Source: Metaphire vulgaris (Eukaryota > Annelida > Clitellata > Crassiclitellata > Megascolecidae). Taken from it: a DNA stretch of 64,000 nt. The notes below the pieces were generated by a model. It ran no database searches. It had not been told where the DNA came from and saw only the letters and a list, made by a program, of their open reading frames with translations. Shown here piece by piece: positions 32,471 through 45,078 of this stretch (positions are counted from its first letter, which is position 1; each line of letters starts with the position of its first letter). The stretch covers positions 24,605,908 through 24,669,907 of the forward strand of contig CM030832.1 of assembly GCA_018105865.1 (NCBI GenBank). Reading direction: 5' to 3'. Both the position numbers and the translations under genes were made by a program.

Positions 32471-33221
32471 TATGAAGCCAGGAAGACAAGCCACAGGCAA
32501 ACAAACGTCCATGTGAGATTGCATGACAGTCAACATTGCTGGGATGTGCATCAGTTACTAAGTTTTGCAACCATGCGTATTAATTCATATTTTAGGTTCC
32601 CATCCTACACCTAGGTTTTCGCTAGGTAGTGCCGCTACACTTTGTAGTTTAAGAAAAATACTTAAATGTCTGCATTCAGAGTATAATACTGACTAAGGCA
32701 TAAACCAAATTTTAGGCATCTTGACTCAGGGATTTTGAAAATATTCACAATGAGAAAAAAGTGGCACCGCTTTTTTGGCTCACCCTATATTAGCCTTGTC
32801 CTTAGCGGCGCATGCAGAAGTTAATAAACTTACAGCAGATACCTAGTTCACGCGCCTGTCTACGTACATTGAATTTCTTTACACGGATGCTAGTACAGTA
32901 GCTGTCTCGATTTCAAGGCAGCTGCTAGAATGAGCATACGCGCAAACAGTACAATTGATATTTATGTCCTCGTTCTACATTGTGCACATGACGCAAAAAT
33001 GTGTGCAGCCCTCGGCTTTCATCGCAGACATTTTTCCTGCCCTTGGATAAAAATGTGTGCCAATCACTGTCGTAAGTTGTTTTGTGCAGCATTACCTCTG
33101 GTTACGTTATTAATTAATTATATTATCGGAAGTAGTGACGCAGACTATCGAAAACCTTTGCATAGTATGACAACGACGAAAGCAGGCGCCAAGGCGTAAC
33201 ATGCGAATTAAACTACCTCTT

Positions 33222-33224
<3 letters not shown>
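32471..33224. other. Intergenic, nothing recognised
   Basis: No coding motif or clear repeat. Confidence 0.45.
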
Positions 33225-33289
<65 letters not shown>

Positions 33290-33293
33290 AATC
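33225..33293. repeat. (ATC)n microsatellite
   Basis: About 22 ATC units; the poly-Met minus frame here is an artefact. Confidence 0.97.
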
Positions 33294-33524
33294 ATCGGAG
33301 GTCTCGCTCGCATACGTTTCTAAAGGCGTAAGTTGCGGGCATGGGAAATTTTGCAATTTCTTTCAATCGACATTTGTCAGAGTACTGGTCTCTCTCTGCC
33401 GCATAACAGGGCAAGTAGTATGCAGAAATACTAAATGCGGTTCTTAGTTTGGATGCTTAAAGTGGATTAGTTCCGGACACGGTTGGTCCGATACATTACA
33501 CTTGATGCAATACCAAGACGCCCG

Positions 33525-36300
33525 CAGTGGCGCAGTAATGATTAGTAACTAGGGGTTTACCCGCCAAAAATGACCCCAGAGAGATAGGGAACGGGGTTTG
33601 GGGCCAAATGCAATAGGGGCGCAATTGATTGGGGCCTGGGCCTTTGGGAGAACCGAGTTAACGCCCATTCGGACGAATTTTCTGAAACTTGATAGTCAAA
33701 CGCTTCGTTAAACGCTGGCAGTTGATAACATGCAGTTTTGATTAAACAATATTTGTTGTCAATGACAACAGCCTGTCTCATTCTCACTATGATTGTCGGA
33801 AAGCTGCCGAACGCTGGACTTTTTGTTTTGCACGGACATTAGAAGATATATAAAAAAGCTTTACCCGTCAAAAATGACCTCATCTTCTTAGCTCTTTTAC
33901 CACCTGATTTTGTGCAAATGCAAGAGGATTTTGAGCAAAATTTCCCAAAATCAAAACCTTTTCCTTCAACCGAGTTAACGCCAATTGTGTGAATTTTCTG
34001 AAACTTGATAGTCAACGGGTTTGGAGTGTAATGATTTGGCAGTGTCGAACGGCATTTGGGGCTTTATTCTCTTGTTTGCTGGGTATGGGTTGCACGCCTG
34101 AGCAACAGGATATGTTGGGCATTCTCACTTGATTGTCGGAAAGGTTGGGAGAACGCTAGACTTTTTGTTTTGGGCCTGGACGGTTAGAAAGAGGTATAAA
34201 AAGCCTGGAACAAATGGTTGGGGCTTGGATCTTCTTAGCTCTTATAGAGGGATTGGGAGATACCGCAATTCAAAAAAATTTGGGGCCTTTCTCAGAATTT
34301 GGGGCCTGGGCGATTGGGAGATAATACTGATGTTCAAACATTGGGGTCATTAAGTTAGAATTGAAGATCTTTGTTAAAATGTCAACCGATTTTAAAACTT
34401 TTTTGTTTAAACAATTTTGTTGTCAATGACAACCGTCTTTACAATATCTGCCGTGTTGACCAAAGACGGACGGACATCGAGAAAATATTTTTAGCGTTTT
34501 ACTGTTTAAAAAATGTTGGGGAGAGGGAGCATATTTTACACCAGTAAATTGGACGTGTCCTACCATCTTTTGTTTTGATCTCTAACTAACTCTGCAGAGA
34601 AATAAACAATTTGATATTGAAGTAATGCAAAATTGCATCTTTTATTTTAATTTAATCTAAGAGGCCTAGCTGATTAAAAATGTTTTTTGTTTGCAATCAT
34701 TTAACTGCATAACAACCCGGTGTTTCATGAAATCGGACCCCTTGTGCTCTTTGATTATAACTTTTACAGATGAAGACCAATTTTAGTTAAATTTTAAAAA
34801 ATTTTCCTTGAGGCTAAAAGCAATAAATAAAGCGACCACAGTGATATAATTTATATCTATTTAAATCGACTTAAATCTGAAAATATTTTAATCAAAATAC
34901 AAAATGGTCCCGATTTTTCGAAACACCGCGTAAAATTAATGATTTTAACGATCAGCTGGGGTGGGGCCGTACCGGGCCGGGCGCCTCGGTGATGGGCTTG
35001 GGCCTCAAGGTACGATTGGGAAAGGGATGGGCTGAGGGGAATGGGGTTGGGAGAGGCGCTAACAAACAGAATTTCTTTAATAAATTCAAGTTTATAATTG
35101 TTTAGTCTTGCCTTTTTCCTCCTATTTTCCTAACAGCAACAAAATAGAGGGATATTGAGGGAATAGCTATGGGGAGCTGGAATAAAAATTTTTTAGGGCC
35201 AGGGCCGGAAAATAATTTTAAAAATATAATTAATTAAAATTATTTGATTTTGAGGAAAAGGATGGAGATATTGTAAGGGAACGGATGTTTGCAGATTATA
35301 CTTTTATGAATGGGTTGGGGCCCCGCCCGATTGGGAGGGGGGAGGGAGAGAGGGAAGGGGATGGGCTAAGGGGCCGGGCGGGGGGTTCAATGCCCGGGGC
35401 CTCGGGCTGGGTTCAGGCCTGGGCCCATTGGGAGAGGGATGGGGTGAGGGCAGGAATAGTTTTCTAATACAATTAAGATGCCCTGTTATGCTTTGTGTTT
35501 GAGATAAAATAAACTTTGTTCTGCTCAATATGACAACAGCGTCTTAAAATGTGTGAACTATGGATGCTAGTTTCTTCCGGACAGACTCGACAGACGGACA
35601 GACATCTACAATTATATAATAAGATAGATTAGCGTTTGTCTGTTTTAGATAAATGTTAGACTGAACACATGCAACACCAGTATATTGAGCGTGTTCTACC
35701 ATCTATGTGATGATTCTTAAAAAACTGGGCAATCGGAATTCTATACTTTGATATTGAAGTAAACTAGAAATTGCAGCATTTATTTTAATTTGCATCAATT
35801 TGCCTCGTCGGATGAAAAATGTTTTTTGTTTGCAATGATTAACTGCATATCAAACCAGCGTTTCAAGGCTTCAGACCCCTTGTGTAACTTTGATTATAAC
35901 CCGTACAGAAAGAAAACCATTTTTAGTGAAAATCAAATCATTTTTCCTATCGCCTAAATACATATTTTCAATGTAGACTTAGTATGATATAATTTATATC
36001 TATTTAAATCGACTTAAATCTGAAAACATTTTAATAAAAATACAAAATGGTCCTGATTTAATGAAACACCGCGTAAAATTAATGATTTTAACGATCAGTA
36101 TTTCTTTTGCATGAACACTCTTCTAATACCAGAAATGCCCTGTGATGCTTTGTGTTTGAGATTGAAATAAACGATTGTTCTGGCGTGCAGCAATTGGTTT
36201 TCTTAAAATGTGTGAGGCTATGGATGCTAGATTCTTCAGAAAGCTGTATAAATGTTGAACAATTACGAAGATGTTCGTCTCGTTTGGTCCGAGTTTTAGA
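33525..36300. repeat. Degenerate repeat block
   Basis: A ~620-bp segment at 34340-34960 recurs at about 35470-36100 (shared tatctatttaaatcgactta, gaaacaccgcgtaaaattaa, aatgttttttgtttgcaat). 33780-33860 recurs at 34125-34200 (gattgtcggaaag..gactttttgttttg). G-rich words like GGGGCCTGGGCGATTGGGAG are scattered in 33600-35460. A hAT-like left end CAGTGGCGCAG is at 33526, with no matching right end seen. No protein recognised. Confidence 0.6.
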
Positions 36301-36663
36301 TCACATATAGATATGATCTATGCTCATACCCGTATGCCCCTGCATGCCATGTGCATGAGAAAGGTTTCTTGCGAGAAAACGTGCATTGAAAGAGGTGCAA
36401 TCGGAATTGCATAGACTGCTGTTAGGCCTGATATAACAGGATGCAGTAGATTCGAGCGTAGGGCGGTGCAATTTGCGTCGTCGGCGCGATTGCAGGGTAC
36501 AATGATACCTGCACGTGAGGAAACCAGCGTATCAAGGTGCTTAAGTGAGAGGAAGAGGAACCTTACTCATAACCCGTACAATATAAAGATAAATGCGCGT
36601 AGATTAGACACGTATCAAGTCATACTGTACGAAAGTGGAGAATCTTAGCAAAATTTCTAACGA

Positions 36664-37110
36664 CCAGACTTAGTATTATATTCAGCTTTTTATCTGGGTT
36701 TGTGGCGTAGGAACCTCGAGCCCGGTTCGCCACACTATCATTGATTACGTCACGGTCAGTCTTATTTTGAATCAATATCAGTCTCGGTTCAGTTTGATTA
36801 GTAGCAAAATATTCCGCCCGCCTTAAATAGGGATAGAAGCCTCTGCCCACACATGTATGAGTTAAACCAGTCGAGAACTACTCCACCCAGTCCATATGAG
36901 GTCTCCAGATGCCTTAGCAGAATTTCATATTCTACTGTATCGAACGCAGCGGATAAATCCTAAAGTGTCAGCAATGCTAAATTGCCAGTATCCAGCGCTT
37001 GAAGAATGTCACCTAGAACTTTGGCTAAAGCAATCTCAGTCGAATGGTATTTGCGATGTGCTGATTGTAAGTTTGGCAGAACGTTTTTAGCGTTCAGATA
37101 GTCATCATCA
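36664..37110 (-). pseudogene. Dispersed repeat and LINE RT fragment
   Basis: 36664-36805 is the second copy of the 9399-9530 repeat. 36850-37110 on the minus strand reads QSAHRKYHSTEIALAKVLGD, then [19 protein letters not shown] and [16 protein letters not shown]1/L2-type RT motifs with the first catalytic Asp, interrupted by one stop before DLSAAFD. Confidence 0.8.
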
Positions 37111-38045
37111 TATTAGGAGCATGAAAGTAGCTTATAAATATATTGTTTCTGAAATTTTTTTAAAAATCTCATATATTCTTAAAACGATAATATGACATTT
37201 GTACTGATAGAAAAAGAGTCATTTGAAATTCATAAACAGGTTGTCACTAGTCGAAAATGATAAGAAATAAATGAATACTTAATCAAAGATATCAGTGTCA
37301 GGTGCAGAGCAACGGGATAGAAACCGCACGGTGCAATGTTCGAACAGTTGTATTTCCATAATGAAATATCTTTCACTTGACGTCGAAAACTGACCGAATT
37401 CATTCAGCCTCAGCCATCGTCAGCAACTGTGTTGCATTTCAGGTAATAAGACTCATAACAGAGCTGTGACCAGGGCTTTTTGGCCGGAACGAGGCGGAAC
37501 GGCGTTCCGGATAATCTGAAGAATGGGCTTTTGTAACATTAAATTCATGAAAAGAAAATTTAGTAGACATTGTGTTATTTCATCATTGCAGCTTTATACT
37601 TAACCCTAAATGAATAAAAAGACGATTGGGTGGCATTTTACGCTTTTATATGAGATGCACCCGCAGTATTGATTTATCAAATAAGACTGTTATAAAGCTA
37701 TTCTAAAACGGTATAAAAGATATTTGTAACTACTTGCACACCACCTAGTTAACCTTAATTATTTTGAGGTTAGTAATATTGGCTTCATGAATTTTTAATA
37801 TAAACTGTATTAGTAATTGCATAAATAGCTGTTATGCTGAAAACAATTCTTTAAGATTTGTTGCAGCTATTCGAACAACTCAGTAAATCCCATTATCAAG
37901 CGAGAAACTACTGTTAGAACGTTTTTATCACTGCCGATTAAATAGATTAATGCTTGGTTTAACATTTCAAGACAACTTTCTTTAATTTTTAGTACTGCAT
38001 TTACCGTGTGCGATATAGTTCAATGACAGACTCACTTGGTGAAAG
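37111..38045. other. Intergenic, upstream of the lectin gene
   Basis: AT-rich. A hAT-like left end CAGGGCTTTTTGGCCGG occurs at about 37472 without a partner. No coding motif seen. Confidence 0.4.
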
Positions 38046-38108
38046 ATGAAGTGGATCGTTGTGCTGCTGATTTTCCTCTGTCTCTGCGAAGGGGGAAGAA
38101 ACCCAAAG
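38046..38108 (+). CDS. Candidate alternative first exon: signal peptide
   Basis: ATG at 38046 then MKWIVVLLIFLCLCEGGRNP: a textbook signal peptide, donor AAAG|gtaaaag. It ends in phase 0, whereas the first lectin exon needs phase 1, so it cannot splice directly to 39817 in frame; it either needs an unseen small exon or is a decayed duplicate of the 38382 exon, to which it and its flank (gtaaaagaNc..aatatctNcccg) are related. Confidence 0.5.
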
Positions 38109-38381
38109 GTAAAAGAACCGTAAATTATGCAATATCTCCCCGGTTGAGTTGGCTCTTACTGTATAAAGATAATCAGATCATCATTAATTTTTATAAAACA
38201 TTAGATGGCAGATCAAATCTACTGTATGTAGCTGTGTCATTGAACAAATAAATGCCCTATAATACAGTGTTTAATTATTGCACGAAACAGTATGCTGCCC
38301 TGGAATTTGTTGTCGTTTTTGTTTCTGAGTCAATAGAATTAAAATTTTAAATATATATTTATTTATTTTTACTTATATTAT

Positions 38382-38442
38382 ATGCTGATGACTCTCGTCT
38401 GTCTCTGCCAAGGGAATAAAAAGCCTCCGAAGCCCCCAAAAG
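38382..38442 (+). CDS. CTL gene exon 1 (leader and Lys/Pro linker)
   Basis: MLMTLVCLCQGNKKPPKPPK plus one base; donor AAAG|gtaaaag gives the phase 1 needed downstream. The leader is short; the exon could also be internal, with the strong acceptor tctctgccaag at 38412. Confidence 0.55.
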
Positions 38443-39749
38443 GTAAAAGAGCTGCAAATTAATGAATTATGAAGAAATCCACAGATAAAAGTGCCGTAAA
38501 TAAATTATTCAATATCTTCCCGTTTGATCTGGCCCCGATATATCCATAATTTTATAAAACAACTTCGCTCGCAATGCAGGATAATGCTATTTTGGAGAAT
38601 TTGCATTTCTCGTCTTTTGTTAGCAGCTACTGGAATATACGGCGTCATTGCCGCACGTCTACAGGCAGTGTTGCCAGTGTGGGTTTTTCCAACCCAATCT
38701 GGTTTTTTGGCATCGTTTGGTTGTTTGGTTTTTGTGGCGGAATCTGTTTTCGGAATCTCGCTTCGCTCGCAGTGCAGTATAATACTAATCCAATACCTAT
38801 ACCTAATACCCAATCATTGAATTCATGCTGAACAACGTTTCAATGATGTACATACCCCACCTAAACAAGCTCTGCGCCACGTAATAATTAGGCCTATGTA
38901 CGTTATAAATCACGCAACTGTGACCATTTGTGACGCTGTACACGCATTTTTTGTGTACGTTAAAATTGCGCAACTTCCTCAAGCTACGCCCACCAACACA
39001 TCGCGACGTTGTACACTTATGACGCAGCAATGAACAATTGAACGTACGCTTTGTCAAACGCTTCTTCGACTAAACCGTTTGGTAGTCAACCAATCAGAAC
39101 TCTTGAATCTGACAGAACAATTAAACGTACGCTTCGTCAAACGCTTCTTGGACTAAACAGTCTGGTTACCAATAGTCAACCAATGAGAACGCTTGAAGGT
39201 AATAGAGGCACAGGCACAGAGGAAGAATCTTAATATAATAGATAGTTGACATTCTCATTTTCCATGCAGAAATTTCCGATTTTTACAATATACATAAGGA
39301 ACGTCCCATCTATCACACTAATCAGCGGCAAACAATGGTTTCTGTCCTTTCGGCGAGGTGCAGGTATTGGAATTCCAATAATTGGCTCAGAGTGTCCACT
39401 AAGAATCCTCTTTGACAGACCCTGCTGGCTCCATTTGGTTCATCATCCACCAAAACATCATTTTTCTGGTCACCTCCTGCTCCTGCAGCCTCCATTTTCC
39501 ACTAAGATTATTGTTGACAGTACCGCGGCTCAACCGGAGGGCGTGTCACCAAAACAATTAAGTCTGGGTGGTCACCTCTTGTATCCTGCAGCTGCACCTT
39601 TCTCCACTGGAGACGTTCACAATCCTCGTTTGTTTTATGTTCTGTTGCTATTTTAGTTTTAGAATTTTCCTCCAACCCACAACCCAAAAGCCTCTAATCG
39701 TTTAATATAATCCTTTGACAGTGTCATCATGAATCGACACAATTTAGAA

Positions 39750-39806
<57 letters not shown>

Positions 39807-41922
39807 ATCCATATAGACAGCGGTTGTCCCAAAGGCTGGATTGCGTTCCGTAACACTGGTCGCTGTTTCTACATCAGTCCTATCGCTGACACCTTCGAAA
39901 ATGCCCGGAATTCTTGTGCTTCAATGAAATCCGAATTGGTTCCACCCATAACATGTGACGAACAAATTGACTTGAGTCAAGTACTAGTTGAACATCGGTA
40001 TGTATTTTCGTCCATATGCTTTGGTTACAAATATTACAAATTCGTTGAAACGTGTTTATTGCTTATCAATCAATCAATCAATCAATCAAATATGTTTATT
40101 AGTAACAAAAAATATCAGTGACAGAACCAGTGATCTTCAATGTCACAAATTTATAATGTAAAAGAGTTATACCGGCAAAAGGTCAGTAAATAAATAAAAT
40201 TACTATATATGAAAGATTTAAATTTATAAAATTACAGTTGACATTTAAGTGATTTAGAAACTAAAGGGAGAAGCAGGAGAAGAGAAACATTCTCGGTTCA
40301 AGGCCTGCTTTTCCCGGTGAACCAGTAAGCTTATACTAACTATGGACATGTTCCAATTGACTGAATACTATGTTTATAAATACAAAGAGCAAGTAACAAC
40401 CGGAAACAAATTTTAACATGTGGTGCAAAGTGAGGGTGCAGCGTGCAAAGTGCGAATACTTATACATATTTTAAGCTAATATTTCGCAGAATCAAGGTGG
40501 CATATATTTTGAGATTAATGAACTTGAAATAGTTTCTTTAAATTTATGGAGGGATCTAATTTTCTTAGTTTCATTAGATAGAGAATTCCAAACTTTGGAA
40601 CCAGAGAATCTAACACATTTTTCATATATCGACGTATTTCTAGTATTAACAAAGAAGTTGCCTGTAGTACTTTGTGTATAATGTGAGTGGATATCAGAGC
40701 AGAGGTTAAAATATGTTTGAAAGTGGGCAGGAAGAAGCATATTCTTTATTTTAAACATGAAGGTAGCTACCTGAACAACCTGAATGTCATGGATTTTTAA
40801 TAGGTCTAGGTGTTTGAAAAGGGGATCAGTATGTGCAATGAACAACGCCTTAATACTGTTAAAGCGCTGTTCATTGCATAAGGAATAAAAAATATTAAAT
40901 TAAATTAATAGGTATCCCAACTCACTTACGTGTGCACATAATTACTAAGATAATTTAATCTATTTAGCGTTTATTAATAATTTTAATTAATTAAGCTGTA
41001 AACGGACGAGACGCGAGAGACTAGGCGACGCTCTAGGTCTTAGGCGGAGTCGCTTACCATCGCTAACGACGACACCGCCATCTGGGTCCCTAGTTTACTC
41101 TCCATTCACGGCACTTGAGGGGACATGCCCCAGCTGTTGTAATATCCGCTTGTACACCGGCGCGCGGTGACCGGGGCCTGTCGGCTATGCGCTGTGCCGT
41201 CAGCGAAGCTTATAATCACCGTTGACGACGACGCTGGTGGGGTGGGTCCCGGGTTAATTTTTCTGACGGCTAGTATTGGAAAGTACGGACAACTGTCGCC
41301 GATCTCGCTCAAGCGCAGGTCTTAATAGTTTGAAACTGTCTGGAAATATTTCTAAGATATGGCGCACATCTCGTTTTCGCCCCTTCGTTGCTACTGTATT
41401 ATCGTGAGGCGAAAGAGCAAAGCACAGCGATTGAAAGTGAATGAGCATTGGAGCCCGATAAAGTGCTAACAGCTTCTCGTTTCATATTGCCGTATTAAAG
41501 ACTACCGATTGCACTTCTCGAGTGGCGCTAGTTATTTTGGCAGCCCGGGGTGCGGTTAGCTAACGCCTCTTTGTACTTTATACCAGTATTGCCATTGTTG
41601 CCATTGTTGTCAAATTTGGTTACGTTTTGTAAATATTGTTTGGTTAATAAATAAATAAACTAACAATAACCGGAAGCCTCATTTGTGTCTTTTAAAGTCG
41701 CTGTTGACCGAGTCTCAGCGCATTGTTAGTGAAGATTGGTCTTGGCTGTGATTAAAAAGGCCTATCCTTTGGTTGCATATGCACCGAGGAGGTCAACTCT
41801 GGGCCAAGGAATGAAACTAGGCGTAAAGGCGCAGGGAGTCAGTTTGGTGAATTGACCGTCGAGGAAAGGAGTGAACTGCGTCCATTCAGGCATGGTATAC
41901 ACAGATTTGTGGAGAGGATGCT

Positions 41923-41954
<32 letters not shown>

Positions 41955-44900
41955 CCTCACTGTCTATAGGCGAACAGGAATTAGTTGAAAATAGCTGAAG
42001 AAAGAGTGGACCGCCGTCCATTCAGGCACGGTTAACCTCGGTTTTTGGAGAAAACGCTGAGGAAACAAATAGACGCCGTTGCCCGTCTAGAATTGTGTGC
42101 TGAGGAAACCAAGCGTGCTAAGAAACCACAGCAGAGGAAAGACATCGCCGCCTATCTTTAAGAGAGCGGATGTCGGTAACTTTACCGACAATGAAGAGGC
42201 GTAATACAAAGTCGAAACCATTGACCAAGAATATGTACCGAAATCGCTTGAGGAGCCGAGACCAAGCTGTGGCCAGCGATAAGAAGGGCCAGTTAAAGGG
42301 TCTCTCGGACGAGCCCGGAGACAGGACAGACAGAGACGTCAGACGAGGGAAATCGGGACCCTGTGTCGAGGAGCGGCCATCCTCAGCATGCGGCTTGCTC
42401 GGCAGCCGCGGACACCTCGTTTGATGGGTGTGAATTGGAAAGGCAAACAGATGCCGTTGATCAGGCAGAGTCGGCGGCATATGGCGATCGGGAAGCCGAA
42501 GGGGCGCTGGGGCCGCCCGACCGCAGACCGAGAGACGAGACCGCGAGCCGGGGTCTCCACGGTCGCCACATCAACTTACCGATGGACAATGATTTTATGA
42601 TGAAGACATTAGAGAATAAAGAGCATTTTGTAATAGTCCCCTCATGGCCCTGCCATTGTTAACGCTGAAGAACTTAATAGGACTGCGATATGCCACTTTC
42701 AGAGAACCAGTAACCTTTTTTCTGACGTAGACTTTAGGATAATTGAAACACTGAGATACTGTGACTAATGTTGCAGTCGCAAATGCCGTAGAGGACAGAA
42801 CTGTGTGGACTACTGGATCGGTATTCATAATTTAACCGGAGGCAACTGGGAAACTTCTAAAGGCTTCGTAATTGACAAGAAGCGTCCATGTCAATATTGG
42901 GCAAGACACTTTCCTAAAGACAACGAAGGAAATTGCGTTATCATGAGTTTCAAAAGTAACTTGGCGAGAGGCGCTTGGAAAAACACAAATTGCAGCAGTA
43001 CATTGAAATACGCGTGCATCAGTAAGTATGTTGCTTTTGCTAAATTGAATTCCTTTCATGTTAGACAGATATCAAAACATTAACAAGGTTCATATTACTC
43101 GAAATGTCATTGTAGAAAGTCAAAGGGGACATTTTCTCACAGGCTTACAGACAAAATCGCTGTACGGTTTCGCATCGTAGTTTTTTGTGGAGATTCCGCT
43201 TTGTAGGTTTCATTTTGATCCGAGATCTAAAAATATTTGAGTTATTTTCAGTCCAGAACTATAATTGGCAACAATGTTTCATCGTATTCTGACTAATTTT
43301 TAGTGAAACTACTGCATTTTATTCATAGAATTTGCTATTTCCTATTTACTTCTCACTCGGCTCTGGTGTTCACAATTTTCGTAGCAGTAGTGTAATTAGC
43401 TTGCTACACCTCTACGGTCTTTTTGTGTGATTCATCGATTAAAAACTGCAGAACTTCAAGAAATCTACAGAAATCAACACACGATGTGGGGACGGCTCTG
43501 TCGCGACGAAACTAAGGATTGGATACGTTTGATTTGAAGGTTCATTACACAAGAAACATCATGAAATTCCAAGTAGGAAACAAAAACAGGAAGAGAAAGA
43601 TACTTTAGCATCCAGTAAATGAAATACAGCTAGATACCACCTACCAAACATAAGTAAGATATAAGAAATATAGCATTTCCTCCGCATGAAGTATGCATAA
43701 AGTGCAATCAAATCATTTGCAATTTAAAAATCACCAATATGTCTTAACAGTTCACAATATAATCTATAAACCTTCAAACAAAATATACTAATCAGCAATT
43801 CTTCTTAGCATATTAAGAGTTAGATTTAGTTGCAATTAAAAAATCACGACAATCTCTCTGTGAATCACTAAAACTTAAACAATCTCATACAATCACTGAT
43901 GCAATAACTTCCACAATATGATCATGCAAGTTTCAATCCAAAATGTCCAATTGAATCCACTGCAAACTCAAAGCATCCAAAAGCATAAACGAAAGCATTT
44001 TTCCTGCGAACATAACGCGGAATATACAGTAAACGTCAATCATCAAACCATCACGACTCTCAAACCACAGCACATAATTCACAAAGAAAAAAATTGTTAA
44101 CCTCTGTGTTACATAAAACAATTCTCAGAGCTTTCCAAGACTCAAATGATTAGATAATTGCACTAAAGAAAAATACTTTACAGCAGACAAATCATGTGAA
44201 ACAGACAAAGCATTTGTTACAACTAGCACTAATTCAATATCACCTCCACGAGATTTCAAAACAATACAAAGATCATTCTTAAAATCAAATTATAGTTGAG
44301 ACTCATCAACCACATTTTTGCGCAACCGAATCAAAATTAATTGCATCATCAGAAACAGAACAGAATGGCATTCAAAATCACAAGACCCATCAGAATCATC
44401 ATTGTCAGTTACACAGTCCACATTACAAGCAACATGTCTCAACTTCTGATCAATAGAACATAGTAAATCATCATCTTATGTTGCCTTACTTTCCACATCA
44501 TCAACAACTACATCATCTTCAATACAGTCGTTAGACACAGGTAATTTCTCCTCACTAACCACATCCACAATCAAAACCCAGTGATGTTAATCCTTGTCCT
44601 GGTCCTTGTCAATATGACTCATTAAGACCAATTTGAAGTCCAAAATTGTCCTCGTCCTTGAAGTCAGTCCTCGTCAAATCCTCATCCAAAAGCATCCTTA
44701 TCCTCGTCCTTGCAGATTTCCCTTGTCCTGGTCCTTGTAAATAGTCAGTAAAAGTCAAAGGATCAAATTACATCATACCATTTTCAATTGTACTGAAAAA
44801 TTATAATTCCAAAAGAAAAAAATGTGGATTTATATTTTGGCTACATAAAACAATTGCTCAAATGTTTAGTCATTGTTTCAAATAATTAGATTGATTCTTT

Positions 44901-45034
44901 AAAGAATTCTTTGTTTCCCCAGACGTCGGCATCCAGTTGAACAGTGTTTTCAAAAGTGGTCTCATAATTAGACTCACCGTGTAATGAATGATCAGCTGCA
45001 CGAGACACTTTTTCATTTAATTATTAATACAAAG

Positions 45035-45078
<44 letters not shown>

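Noticed and set aside
33110..33313. Poly-Met reading frame
   Set aside because: Translation of an (ATC)n microsatellite.
38046..38108. Direct splice of the 38046 leader to lectin exon 2
   Set aside because: Phase 0 donor to a phase 1 acceptor gives an early stop.
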